Source: CAZVAN01 sp964625245 (GTDB taxonomy: Bacteria; Patescibacteriota; Saccharimonadia; Saccharimonadales; UBA10212). From it: 40,324 nucleotides of DNA. The stretch is from contig CAZVAN010000005.1 of NCBI GenBank assembly GCA_964625245.1, forward strand, positions 1-40,324, written 5' to 3'. Positions 6,622 to 14,181 of this stretch are shown in pieces. Each line of letters begins with the position of its first letter. Positions within the stretch are counted from its first letter, which is position 1. The position numbers and the translations under genes are program-made. The notes beneath the pieces were generated by a model. The model was given only the letters and a program-made list of their open reading frames with translations. It did no database searches and was not told the origin of the DNA.

Positions 6622-7332
6622 ATGAGTTCGTCACCCTTTTTCGCTTTGGCAGAGCCAACAATTCGTTACTGCGAAACTAACCTAAGCGGCTGGATTGCTC
6701 AGCCGGCCAATGCCATTTCTTCTCTGTTAATATCACTTGCTGGGGCTTACATTTTAGTCAAAAAACGCCACGCCTACTCGGTTTATCTTGGCGTCATCGC
6801 CATAATCTTGGGCCTTGCCTCGTTTTCTTATTACGCCAGCTTCACGTTTCTTGGACAACTGGCCGACCTTGGGTCTATGTATTTATTGGCCTCGCTGCTG
6901 ATAGTAGCCGCTTTGCGGCCATACAAGCTCTCAAGAAATCTAGGCCTGGGCGTATTAGCTGTCGGCGCGGGCGTTCCGCTGGCAATAACCGCTACGGTGC
7001 GCACAATTGGTAGTTTCAACATTGGCATACCGCTGTTCGCACTCCTGCTGGCCATAGCAATTTATCTGGAGCTTAAAGCCGCAGGCCAGGGAAGATTAAA
7101 GCTAAAATATTTTTGGCTGACATTTGCCGCTTTTGCAGCAGGGTATCTGTTCTGGTGGTTGGACTACAAAAAAATCTGGTGTAGCCCGGCTAGCTTTCAC
7201 TATATAAACGGCCACGCAGCTTGGCATTTTTTCAATGCTATGGCGTTAATATCGCTAGACCAGTACTATGCACAGCTCAAGCGCGATAAATTCGGGGCAT
7301 CGGCTAAAAGAGAAGAAGTTAGAAAAACATAA
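6622..7332 (+). CDS. Ceramidase-like (CREST) membrane protein with an altered metal site
   Basis: A 236-residue protein with about seven membrane helices. The opening YCETNLSGWIAQPANAISSL matches the alkaline ceramidase family (CE, then PAN and S). The middle segment ASFSYYAS then GQLADLGSMY corresponds to the family's S-x3-H and Q-x2-D motif, and the end has GHAAWHFFNAM. Family enzymes use zinc held by three histidines to hydrolyse ceramide. Here the two C-terminal histidines and the Asp are present, but the position of the first histidine (SFxFH in relatives) is Tyr. It may have a different activity or none; CPR lipids are scavenged, so a lipid-modifying role is conceivable. It is leaderless and its 3' end overlaps the convergent TauE-like gene by 14 bases. 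Confidence 0.75.
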   Translation: MSSSPFFALAEPTIRYCETNLSGWIAQPANAISSLLISLAGAYILVKKRHAYSVYLGVIAIILGLASFSYYASFTFLGQLADLGSMYLLASLLIVAALRPYKLSRNLGLGVLAVGAGVPLAITATVRTIGSFNIGIPLFALLLAIAIYLELKAAGQGRLKLKYFWLTFAAFAAGYLFWWLDYKKIWCSPASFHYINGHAAWHFFNAMALISLDQYYAQLKRDKFGASAKREEVRKT

Positions 7333-8053
7333 GCTTGATTGCCGAAGCTAAAACTACCACTGAGAGCAGCCACTTTACCCATGCGGTGCCTTTTTTTATG
7401 GCAGTATTGGCCCCCAGATAACCGCCCGCAGCCGCACCAATCATTAGCGGTATGCCGAGCGAAAAGTCTACCGCACCTCTGGAAATGTAGGCTACCAAGG
7501 CAGTAATTGCGCTTAAAGACCAAATAACCGTGCCGGTGGCATTAGCCTCGATGACGGTCATGCCGAAAAAGTAGACTAGCGTGTAGGTTAAAAATGCTCC
7601 TCCGCCCAGGGTCAACATAGTGGCGTATGTCATAACTACGAGCAAAACTACCATGCCGATAACCTTGCGCTTATCGGTTGTCTGGCTTCTTATGGTGCCG
7701 AATTTTTTATCAATGAAAAGTAGCGGAAGCGTGGCAATAAGCAGCACGCCCACAATTGGCCTAACCACATTTTGGTCTATGTGAAGCAGTAACTGCGGCC
7801 CCACAATGCCCCCCGCTATAGCTATCAATATGAACGGAGGTATATAGCGCCAAAGCACAACCTTGCTCTTGTTGTATCTGTATATAATGGCTCCGCCGCC
7901 AGTAATTGCGGATAGCCGGGTAGTGGCAATAGCTGTTATTGGCGAAGCGCCAATAAAAATTAAGCCGGGGATATTAATAAGATTAGCCCCCGTAGCAATT
8001 GAGCCAATAAATGACCCTATAAAGCCTATAAAAAAGGCTTCTACCATATGCAT
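7319..8053 (-). CDS. TauE/SafE-type membrane permease (COG0730)
   Basis: A 244-residue integral membrane protein with about seven or eight helices. The two internally related halves each open with the Gly-rich pattern of the TauE/SafE family: GFIGSFIGSIATGANLINIPGL, and later MLTLGGGAFLTYTLVYFFG followed by EANATGT. Members export or import small anions such as sulfite, sulfoacetate or other organic sulfur and carboxylate compounds; the substrate here is unknown. I chose ATG 8053 because TATTAT lies seven bases upstream on the minus strand, like other leaderless starts here; a GTG at 8086 would add 11 residues. Its 3' end overlaps the ceramidase-like gene tail to tail. Confidence 0.82.
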   Translation of the reverse strand: MHMVEAFFIGFIGSFIGSIATGANLINIPGLIFIGASPITAIATTRLSAITGGGAIIYRYNKSKVVLWRYIPPFILIAIAGGIVGPQLLLHIDQNVVRPIVGVLLIATLPLLFIDKKFGTIRSQTTDKRKVIGMVVLLVVMTYATMLTLGGGAFLTYTLVYFFGMTVIEANATGTVIWSLSAITALVAYISRGAVDFSLGIPLMIGAAAGGYLGANTAIKKGTAWVKWLLSVVVLASAIKLMFF

Positions 8054-8162
8054 GGAGTTAATAATATCATTTAGACTTGGGGCCACCGCCTAAAACAGAG
8101 GGGTATGGTGAGGGGGCGAAAATCTTACATATAACAATGGATGATTGTTATAAAGTGAGCCT

Positions 8163-8657
8163 ATGACTAAACAAAAGATTATCTTCCTAGCTGTGATACT
8201 GGTTCTGATTGCCTTTGGTATCGGCTATTCAATTAACCACTTAAACTCGAACAATAAAAGCAGCAATACCTCAGCAACGTCTAGTGGTGCCTCGCTAGAT
8301 TTAAGCGGCCACCAACTAACCACTTTGCCAGACTATGTTTTAGCTCGGACTGATCTTACCAGTCTTAACCTGTCTAATAACCAACTAACGGGCTTACCGG
8401 CTGGGATTAGCAAGCTAACCAACCTTACCGTACTAAACGTGGAGAATAACCGACTTGTATCGTTACCACCCGAGATTGGGCAGCTTAAAAACTTAAAAAC
8501 GGCAGACTTTTCTAACAACCGGCTTACCAGCTTGCCAGCAGAACTCGGCAATCTTACTCAGTTAAACCTTTTAAAACTCAGCGGCTACAAAGGCCCGACT
8601 GCCGACATTGACCAACTAAAAGCCCGGCTGCCAAACACTCAAATAACAACCCAGTAA
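8163..8657 (+). CDS. Membrane-anchored or secreted leucine-rich-repeat protein
   Basis: A 164-residue protein. Residues 5-25 are a hydrophobic helix acting as uncleaved anchor or signal, then a Ser/Asn linker. From about residue 45 five leucine-rich repeats of the 23-residue type follow, with LxLSGHQLTTLP, LNLSNNQLTGLP, LNVENNRLVSLP, ADFSNNRLTSLP and a degenerate last unit. The asparagine ladder and regular spacing give a short solenoid exposed outside the cell. LRR proteins usually bind other proteins, and in an epibiont this could concern host contact; that is inference. TATAAA at 8149-8154 ends eight bases before the ATG, so the mRNA is probably leaderless. Confidence 0.85.
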   Translation: MTKQKIIFLAVILVLIAFGIGYSINHLNSNNKSSNTSATSSGASLDLSGHQLTTLPDYVLARTDLTSLNLSNNQLTGLPAGISKLTNLTVLNVENNRLVSLPPEIGQLKNLKTADFSNNRLTSLPAELGNLTQLNLLKLSGYKGPTADIDQLKARLPNTQITTQ

Positions 8658-8699
8658 CTCTCCGTTCGGCTAGGGGTGGTAAATACGTTTAGCTTATGC

Positions 8700-8752
8700 T
8701 ATAATATATTTAACAGTTACTTTAGTCGGCGCTATTGAACGGGCGCCTTTTT
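8700..8752 (+). promoter_or_regulatory. Extended -10 promoter followed by a short hairpin with T tract
   Basis: TGC-TATAAT (8697-8705) is an extended -10 element. About 23 bases after the expected start lies GGCGC/GCGCC (8728-8732 with 8743-8747) followed by TTTTT, and the next ATG is at 8769. Either this hairpin attenuates transcription into the following gene and typA, or it terminates the LRR gene transcript. Confidence 0.45.
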
Positions 8753-8768
8753 ATATGAGCCTACACCA

Positions 8769-9407
8769 ATGAAAATTATCAAACATGAATCGATAGATAC
8801 AGTCATCCATGCGTGGCTTAGAGGAGAATGGGAAGCGCAAGGCTATTCGCGTAAGTACCCGGAGCTGAAGGCGGAATTAATTGATCGGCCGAACTTTGAT
8901 AGTGATGAGCAGAATAAACAGCGCAGGGAATTGTTGCGCGAAACCAGACAGCGCAATATTGATGAACTGCCTGTTGATACCAAATGGTATAGCGCTAAGT
9001 TTGAAAATACGGATTATCCGCTGACGCATCTGATTGCCTGCGACGATTGGCTACCGATTAGCAACAATAGCTATAGGCTAGAAGCCACAGTCACAAACTT
9101 TAATTCGGCATTGCCCCATACCAGCTATATACAAGGAATTTATAAAACTCTTTCCAGCCAGAACGTGGACCCTAAATTGATAATGGTCGGCTCTGGTTTA
9201 GGCTCTCCGGTCACGATTATTGAGGGCAACCACCGAGCCGTAGCTTTTGTAAAATATTCGTCCGAAAATCCCGGTTTGCCAAAATTCTTAAAAGAAATAT
9301 ACCTGGGCTTATCACCCGGTATGAAAGACTATGTATGGCACATAGAATCCAGAGATGCCGCCAACCCAGGCCAGCTGCGAAAGGCTTTAAGGATGATTAG
9401 TGTATGA
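8769..9407 (+). CDS. Hypothetical protein with a GNHRAVAF motif, coupled to typA
   Basis: A 212-residue soluble protein. I do not recognise it with confidence. The C-terminal half, SGLGSPVTIIEGNHRAVAF, resembles the ligand loop of ParB/sulfiredoxin-like proteins, where a G-x-H/N-R pattern follows a strand, but the similarity is weak. The N-terminal half is charged and helical, with the basic segment QNKQRRELLRETRQRN. The stop codon overlaps the start of typA (GTATGA), so both genes are translationally coupled on one transcript from the extended -10 promoter at 8700. This suggests, but does not prove, a link to ribosome or stress physiology. Confidence 0.5.
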   Translation: MKIIKHESIDTVIHAWLRGEWEAQGYSRKYPELKAELIDRPNFDSDEQNKQRRELLRETRQRNIDELPVDTKWYSAKFENTDYPLTHLIACDDWLPISNNSYRLEATVTNFNSALPHTSYIQGIYKTLSSQNVDPKLIMVGSGLGSPVTIIEGNHRAVAFVKYSSENPGLPKFLKEIYLGLSPGMKDYVWHIESRDAANPGQLRKALRMISV

Positions 9408-11227
9408 AGCAAGACCCCAGCAAGATTAGAAATATCGCCATAATTGCTCATGTTGACCACGGCAAGACTACCTTGGTGGACGGGCTTTTAAAACAGAGCC
9501 ACACTTTCCGCGATAACCAAGCCGAAATGACTCAAGACTTAATAATGGACAGCGGTGACCAAGAGCGCGAACGTGGCATCACCATTACCGCCAAAGTCAC
9601 CGCCGTGCAACATGATGATTACCGCATAAATATTATCGACACCCCTGGCCACGCCGACTTTAGCGGCGAGGTAGAGCGCACCGTGAACATGGCCGACGGC
9701 TGTCTATTGATTGTAGACGCCCAGGAAGGCCCCATGCCCCAGACCAAGTTCGTGCTGGGAATTGCCCTAGCTAACGAGCTCAAGCCAATAGTTATAATCA
9801 ATAAAATTGATAAAAACGGCGCCCGCATAGCCGAAGTTGAAAACGAGTTGGCCGACTTATTCTTGGAGCTGGCCGTACATGAAGACCAGCTGCATTACCC
9901 GGTTTACTACGCCGTGGGCCGTACCGGCAAAGCCTGGGCTACTCCGCCCGCTGATTTTGAAGGACAAGGCGACCTGGAAGTAATTTTTGATGCCATCCGT
10001 GACCAAATACCGGCACCAAAAGTTGAAGCTGACAAGCCTTTCCAGATGCTGATATCGGCCCTGGCCTACGACAACTTTAAGGGCAAATACGTCATTGGCC
10101 GCATTAACCGCGGCACTGTTAAACCCGGCGACCAAGTGACCCTTTGCAAAATTGACGGCAGCCAAACTAAGGCCAGAGTAGACAATGTGTTAATAAGCCA
10201 CGGCACCGGCAAAGCCGAAGTGCCGGCCGGGATTGCCGGCGACATTGTGCAGTTAACCGGCATTGCCGATGCCCAAATTGGCGAAACCGTAGCCGACGAC
10301 GAACAGCCCGAGGCCCTGCCGGTAATGGAGGTAGAAGCCCCAACCCTAAAAATTTACTTGGGTCCCAACACTAGCCCATTTAAGGGTACGGAGGGCGAGT
10401 TTAGCACCAGCCGCCAAATTGGCGACCGCTTGAGCAAAGAACTGGAAACTAACGTGGGGCTAAGGGTAGTAGAAGACGGCATTGGTTTTAACGTTTCCGG
10501 CCGGGGCGAGCTGCACCTGTCGGTCCTGATTGAAGAGCTGCGCCGTGAGGGCTATGAGTTTGAAGTTGGCCGGCCGCAAGTTGTTACCCACGAGGAAAAC
10601 GGCAAAACAGTGGAGCCACTAGAGGAACTTATTATTGAGGTGCCAGCTGAACATGTAGGCAGTGTGCAGCAGGAACTTGGTACCCGCCGGGCAACGCTGA
10701 AAGAGCAGTTTGCCAGCCCTAAAGGCGTAACAAAACTTATTTACGAGTTACCTACCCGGGCGCTACTGGGGCTGCGTAACATATTAGTTACCAACACTAA
10801 GGGCACGGTGATTATGAACAGCTTGATGATTGGCTATCAGCCGCTGGGTGCGCCGCTGCAGAAACTGCGTAACGGCGTATTAATATCTTATGAGCTCGGT
10901 ACAACTATGGCCTACAGCCTGGAAACGGCTGAAGCCCGCGGCACAATTTTTGTAGGCCCAGCCGAAAAGGTTTACGCCGGGCAAATTATTGGCTTGAACC
11001 GCCGAAATGACGATATGGAAATCAATGTCTGCAAAGCCAAACACCTAACCAATATGCGAAGCTCAAGCTCTGATGGCACCGTGCAGCTAACTCCGCCAAC
11101 AATTTTTAGTCTAGAGCAGTGCCTGGACTTTCTTGAAAATGACGAACTGCTGGAAGTTACGCCAAAATCACTAAGACTTCGCAAGCGCGAACTCGACCCC
11201 ACCCGCCGCAAACGCCAATTAGGTTAA
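9404..11227 (+). CDS. typA: GTPase TypA/BipA
   Basis: A 607-residue translational GTPase, full length for TypA/BipA. The N-terminal G domain has AHVDHGKTTL (P loop), RGITITAK (switch I), DTPGHADFSGEVER (switch II) and NKIDK. Domains II, III and V follow and the family-specific C-terminal domain ends in a basic KSLRLRKRELDPTRRKRQ tail that contacts the ribosome. TypA acts on 70S ribosomes under stress and low temperature and in 50S assembly. The ATG overlaps the stop of the upstream gene by four bases. A very small basic ORF with its own -10 box and AGGAGG follows. Codon use is like its neighbours. Confidence 0.97.
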   Translation: MKQDPSKIRNIAIIAHVDHGKTTLVDGLLKQSHTFRDNQAEMTQDLIMDSGDQERERGITITAKVTAVQHDDYRINIIDTPGHADFSGEVERTVNMADGCLLIVDAQEGPMPQTKFVLGIALANELKPIVIINKIDKNGARIAEVENELADLFLELAVHEDQLHYPVYYAVGRTGKAWATPPADFEGQGDLEVIFDAIRDQIPAPKVEADKPFQMLISALAYDNFKGKYVIGRINRGTVKPGDQVTLCKIDGSQTKARVDNVLISHGTGKAEVPAGIAGDIVQLTGIADAQIGETVADDEQPEALPVMEVEAPTLKIYLGPNTSPFKGTEGEFSTSRQIGDRLSKELETNVGLRVVEDGIGFNVSGRGELHLSVLIEELRREGYEFEVGRPQVVTHEENGKTVEPLEELIIEVPAEHVGSVQQELGTRRATLKEQFASPKGVTKLIYELPTRALLGLRNILVTNTKGTVIMNSLMIGYQPLGAPLQKLRNGVLISYELGTTMAYSLETAEARGTIFVGPAEKVYAGQIIGLNRRNDDMEINVCKAKHLTNMRSSSSDGTVQLTPPTIFSLEQCLDFLENDELLEVTPKSLRLRKRELDPTRRKRQLG

Positions 11228-11271
11228 GCGCTTTGACCGAAGTATAATAGACCTAAAGGCAGGAGGCGAAA

Positions 11272-11337
11272 ATGTCTAAAGATAAGGGCCGAAAAGAAGT
11301 TAAGAAGCCCAAAAAAGTTAAAATTCAGACGCCCTAA
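11272..11337 (+). CDS. 21-residue lysine-rich peptide
   Basis: Encodes MSKDKGRKEVKKPKKVKIQT plus a final Pro. TATAAT lies at 11243-11248 and AGGAGG at 11261-11266, five bases from the ATG, which is better translation context than most genes here. Similar short peptides beginning MSKDKG and full of Lys occur as unnamed small ORFs in other bacteria. The charge suggests binding to RNA, ribosomes or DNA. A short hairpin (GCCC-TAAC-GGGC then TTTATT) begins inside its last codons and may end the transcript. Confidence 0.55.
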   Translation: MSKDKGRKEVKKPKKVKIQTP

Positions 11338-11350
11338 CGGGCTTTATTCT
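11331..11350 (+). terminator. Weak terminator between convergent genes
   Basis: A four-pair GC stem (11331-11334 with 11339-11342), loop TAAC, and TTTATTCT. It is short, but placed at the end of the basic-peptide ORF and before the 3' end of the convergent gene. Confidence 0.4.
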
Positions 11351-12111
11351 AGATTTTTTAAGCCTTGAGCGATGTTCTTGGCGTCTTGCAAGGCTTTGGC
11401 GTTGGCTTGGTGGGCAGTTTGCAGCTGGGTTTTGTCACCCGTCAGGATGGTGTGGTCGCTGTCGTAGTCGCTCGGCTGCAGGTTGATTACCTTTTGTTCA
11501 ATAGAAGCCGAAATAGCTTTGGAGTTAGCCACCTGAGTATTAAGATCGGAGAGTAAGGTGTTGAGAGATGAAACATCCTTGCCGGCAGTTTGAGCGGCAG
11601 AAATGCGGGCCTGAAGCTTGGTAGATAGGGTAGTTAACTTGTCTTCTACAATCAGTTGGTCATCAGCTGTGCGAATCAACATAACCTTAGGGACAATTAA
11701 GGCATACACGCGGTAGTCGCTAATTATACTTTTAGCGTCGGCGCTGGCAGCATCCAGTGTGGTTTCGCCGTCGAGCTTGGTCTTTAAGGTAGTCAGGTTA
11801 CTAATTTCGGTACTAACCTGAGAAGTTAAGGCGCTCTTGTCGCTAGCCGACAATCTGGTGTCCGAGCTAATTCTGTCAGACAGTTTATTTAGCGAGCTCA
11901 GCCGGCGGTTAATTTCGGCGTCACCCTTGCTTTTAATATTCGCCAGACGTTGCTGCTGGTTCTGCTGGGCCTGCGCGGCTTTTGTGGCGGCTTCAGTTGA
12001 AGACGAGGTTTTAGCAGTTGCTTCGGCGCTTGCCACCATAGTGCCCATTGATATAATCAAACCGGCTGAAGCTATGGTGATGGCAATCTTTTTCATATAA
12101 TTCTTAATCAT
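11344..12111 (-). CDS. Secreted helical (coiled-coil) protein
   Basis: A 255-residue protein with a signal peptide ending near VASAEA (about residue 30). The mature part has no cysteines and is almost entirely helix-forming, rich in Ala, Ser, Thr, Gln, Lys and Asp, with heptad-like spacing (for example NLTTLKTKL, DKLTTLSTKLQARIS, LNTLLSDLNTQV). Such proteins are exported and often envelope-associated; the function is unknown. GGAGAG lies upstream of the first ATG; a second Met at residue 6 is also possible. The pilin-like gene ends 13 bases upstream on the same strand, so the two probably form an operon. That could link this protein to a surface fibre or its assembly. Confidence 0.7.
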   Translation of the reverse strand: MIKNYMKKIAITIASAGLIISMGTMVASAEATAKTSSSTEAATKAAQAQQNQQQRLANIKSKGDAEINRRLSSLNKLSDRISSDTRLSASDKSALTSQVSTEISNLTTLKTKLDGETTLDAASADAKSIISDYRVYALIVPKVMLIRTADDQLIVEDKLTTLSTKLQARISAAQTAGKDVSSLNTLLSDLNTQVANSKAISASIEQKVINLQPSDYDSDHTILTGDKTQLQTAHQANAKALQDAKNIAQGLKNLE

Positions 12112-12123
12112 TGTCTTACTCTC

Positions 12124-12471
12124 CTAGTTTGTAGGCACGCTTATTTGGCTTTGACTATCATTGACGGCGCCAGCAGCCGCGGTGGAGTCCTGGCTGGCTT
12201 GGTCTTGGCTGGAGTTTGCACTGTTTAAGTCACTGCTTAGGCTGGCGTCATCCGAACCTTTTGTAGTAATAGCCGCGTTGGCGGCAGCCGAACTGGCTTC
12301 TTTACTGGCCGGTGTTAGGCTTTGACTGGTGCTGGCGGCACTGTTTAGGTCCTTGTTGGCGTTGTTTCTGGCATGGTAAACATACCATCCGATAAAACTC
12401 ACCATCCCAACAATAACTAAAACCAGTATTGTTTCTATGGGGCTGAATCCGTTCTCTTTAGTCCTTTGCAT
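12124..12471 (-). CDS. Type IV pilin-like protein
   Basis: A 115-residue protein with a class III (prepilin) signal: a short basic leader MQRTKENG, then F-S-P-I-E at the junction and the hydrophobic helix TILVLVIVGMVSFIGWYVY. Gly before the cleavage point and Glu at +5 are the hallmarks of prepilin-peptidase substrates. The rest (residues 40-115) is a low-complexity segment of Ser, Ala, Asn, Asp and Gln without cysteines, not a folded pilin head, so this may be a minor pilin or pseudopilin. The ATG at 12471 has AGGA upstream; longer in-frame starts would ruin the leader. It is probably co-transcribed with the secreted coiled-coil gene. Saccharibacteria use type IV pili to reach hosts, which fits. 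Confidence 0.75.
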   Translation of the reverse strand: MQRTKENGFSPIETILVLVIVGMVSFIGWYVYHARNNANKDLNSAASTSQSLTPASKEASSAAANAAITTKGSDDASLSSDLNSANSSQDQASQDSTAAAGAVNDSQSQISVPTN

Positions 12472-12608
12472 AGTAATCCTTGGGTTAGTGATAATGCTTA
12501 ATCTACTACTCCTGATACAAATATTCAACTGTCCCAAGCTGTAATAAAGCTGAGAGAGTAACTTAATAATCAGGTAAAATTAAATTATTAAACAAAAGGA
12601 GACAGCTT

Positions 12609-12851
12609 ATGAAAAAACCTAAGATGATTGCGCTAGTTCTATTGGGCTTAGTATTCATGGGATTGGTGGTTTATTATTGGATGACACAGGCGGGTTCGCT
12701 GCCAACCTGGTTTCCAGGCTACGAAGCCGGGTCAACCCATAAACACCTTAAACACGGCCTAGCGGCTGCAATTTTAGGCCTTGGTTGCTGGGTCTGGGCT
12801 TGGTTTTTAAGTGGTACAAAAACTAGCGCAGCGCCAGATAAGCAAGACTAG
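12609..12851 (+). CDS. Small two-helix membrane protein
   Basis: An 80-residue protein with membrane helices at about residues 7-25 and 49-67. A 20-residue loop between them contains PTWFPGYEAG and HKHLKHG, and the hydrophilic tail is TKTSAAPDKQD. I do not recognise a family, although similar small proteins next to uppP or dedA are common in CPR genomes as far as I recall. AAAAGGAG precedes the ATG at good spacing. Its last 29 bases overlap the 3' end of the convergent uppP gene, so the two coding ends share DNA on opposite strands. Confidence 0.65.
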   Translation: MKKPKMIALVLLGLVFMGLVVYYWMTQAGSLPTWFPGYEAGSTHKHLKHGLAAAILGLGCWVWAWFLSGTKTSAAPDKQD

Positions 12852-13506
12852 CCAGTCCGCCCGCTAAGCAGTAGACCCCAAAAGGCCTAAGGTTGTTGGT
12901 ACGGAAGTATCTAACCAGAAACTTAACTGATAAGTAAGCAGTCAGGCCAGCACAAAGCGCCCCAACAAGAGCGGGACCGCGCAAGTTGGCAGCTGAGGAA
13001 GAAAAAAGTTCGGGAATTTTTAGCAGGGCTGCTGCGCCAATTACCGGCGTAGCCAGCAAAAAACTGAAGCGGGCAGCAGCTTCGTTATCGAGGCCGGCCA
13101 AGAGGCTGCCAGCCATAGACGAACCGGAGCGTGATATGCCGGGAAGCAAGGCCGCGGCTTGAGCTGAGCCCACAAAGACGGCCGATGGCCACCTGAGTTT
13201 GGCAATATGCTTGTCGCTCTGNNNNNNNNNNNNNNNNNNNNNNNNNNNNNNNNNNNNNNNNNNNNNNNNNNNNNNNNNNNNNNNNNNNNNNNNNNNNNNN
13301 NNNNNNNNNNNNNNNNNNNNNAAAAGGACTATAGCGGTTGCTAGATGGGTGGCTACTAGGAATGTTAGAAAAAAGGAGTCATTTTGGTGAATATTCCACC
13401 CTAGGAGTTTAGGGATAATGACGCTATGGCCGAGGCTGGATATTGGGAAAAGCTCCGTAGCTCCTTGAATTAAGCCTAAAATTATAGCTTGGATAAAACT
13501 TATCAT
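12823..13506 (-). CDS. uppP: Undecaprenyl-diphosphate phosphatase UppP (interrupted by assembly gap)
   Basis: UppP dephosphorylates undecaprenyl diphosphate to recycle the lipid carrier for peptidoglycan and surface glycans at the membrane. The N-terminal motif QGATELFPISSLGH and the second motif PGISRSGSS, which together form the active site, are both present, followed by four membrane helices. A 100-N gap removes the region after helix 2. The frame stays open across the gap only by chance of its length. Intact UppP has about 265-275 residues against about 193 readable here, so more than 100 bases are probably missing. The start overlaps the dedA stop by four bases, so the two are translationally coupled. 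Confidence 0.9.
   Translation of the reverse strand: MISFIQAIILGLIQGATELFPISSLGHSVIIPKLLGWNIHQNDSFFLTFLVATHLATAIVLXXXXXXXXXXXXXXXXXXXXXXXXXXXXXXXXXXQSDKHIAKLRWPSAVFVGSAQAAALLPGISRSGSSMAGSLLAGLDNEAAARFSFLLATPVIGAAALLKIPELFSSSAANLRGPALVGALCAGLTAYLSVKFLVRYFRTNNLRPFGVYCLAGGLASLAYLALR
13222..13321. other. Assembly gap (100 N)
   Basis: Exactly 100 N within uppP, the conventional length for a gap of unknown size. The flanks are both clearly uppP on the same strand, so the join is correct in order and orientation, but the length is not. Confidence 0.98.
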
Positions 13507-14102
13507 TTTGCTTTCTTGCTACTCCTATAATGCCAAAGTACAGGAATGGCGGAAACAATAATGATAGCGAAGACTATTGGCAAAATGTATTTGTCGATAC
13601 TGGGAACGCTTCTTCCGAGTGTGTAGCCTAAGACGGGCAGGCTGATACCCCAGAGGAGTCCGCCGAGGGCGTTGAAGGTAAAGAAGTGTCTGTAGTCCAT
13701 CTTGCCAACACCAGCAACTATGGGTACGAAGGTACGCACAGCCGGTATGAAACGTGCTAGAACTAAAGCCCGACCGCCTTGCTCTTCAAAGAAAGCGTGG
13801 GCATCATTTATTCTTTTTTGAGAAAAAAGCTTGGAGTCTTTGCGGTTAAATAAGGTGGGTCCCGCCTTTTTACCGGTGTAATATCCAGCATTATTACCAA
13901 GGATGGCACCAATGACGGCTACGATAATGACGCCGACTACGTTCAAATAATGCTGGGAGGCTAGTAGGCCAGCTGCAAACAACAGGCTATCGCCGGGCAA
14001 GAAAAAGCCAATAACGATTCCGGATTCTAGGAAAATAGCGATTAATATTCCCAGATATCCAAAAGTTTTAACGAGGTGGGAAGGGTCAAGGAGGCTATGC
14101 AT
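13503..14102 (-). CDS. DedA family membrane protein
   Basis: A 199-residue membrane protein of the DedA/VTT family. Signature parts are ESGIVIGFFLPGDSLLF near the N-terminus, GAILGNNAGYYTGKKAG, and the re-entrant motif FIPAVRTFVPIVAGVGKM with the conserved Arg. DedA proteins act as flippases or transporters of polyprenyl phosphates and phospholipids. Here the gene overlaps uppP, which makes the same carrier lipid, so a joint role in undecaprenyl-phosphate recycling is a good inference. The promoter region is divergent with the 515-residue gene. The start at 14102 is an ATG with an A/T-rich upstream region. Confidence 0.93.
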   Translation of the reverse strand: MHSLLDPSHLVKTFGYLGILIAIFLESGIVIGFFLPGDSLLFAAGLLASQHYLNVVGVIIVAVIGAILGNNAGYYTGKKAGPTLFNRKDSKLFSQKRINDAHAFFEEQGGRALVLARFIPAVRTFVPIVAGVGKMDYRHFFTFNALGGLLWGISLPVLGYTLGRSVPSIDKYILPIVFAIIIVSAIPVLWHYRSSKKAK

Positions 14103-14181
14103 TCTTAACTATTATACGGCACAGGCTATTGTATCTGTTGGGGTATTGCTAAAAACGTAGAAAATTGTTATAATATGGCAA

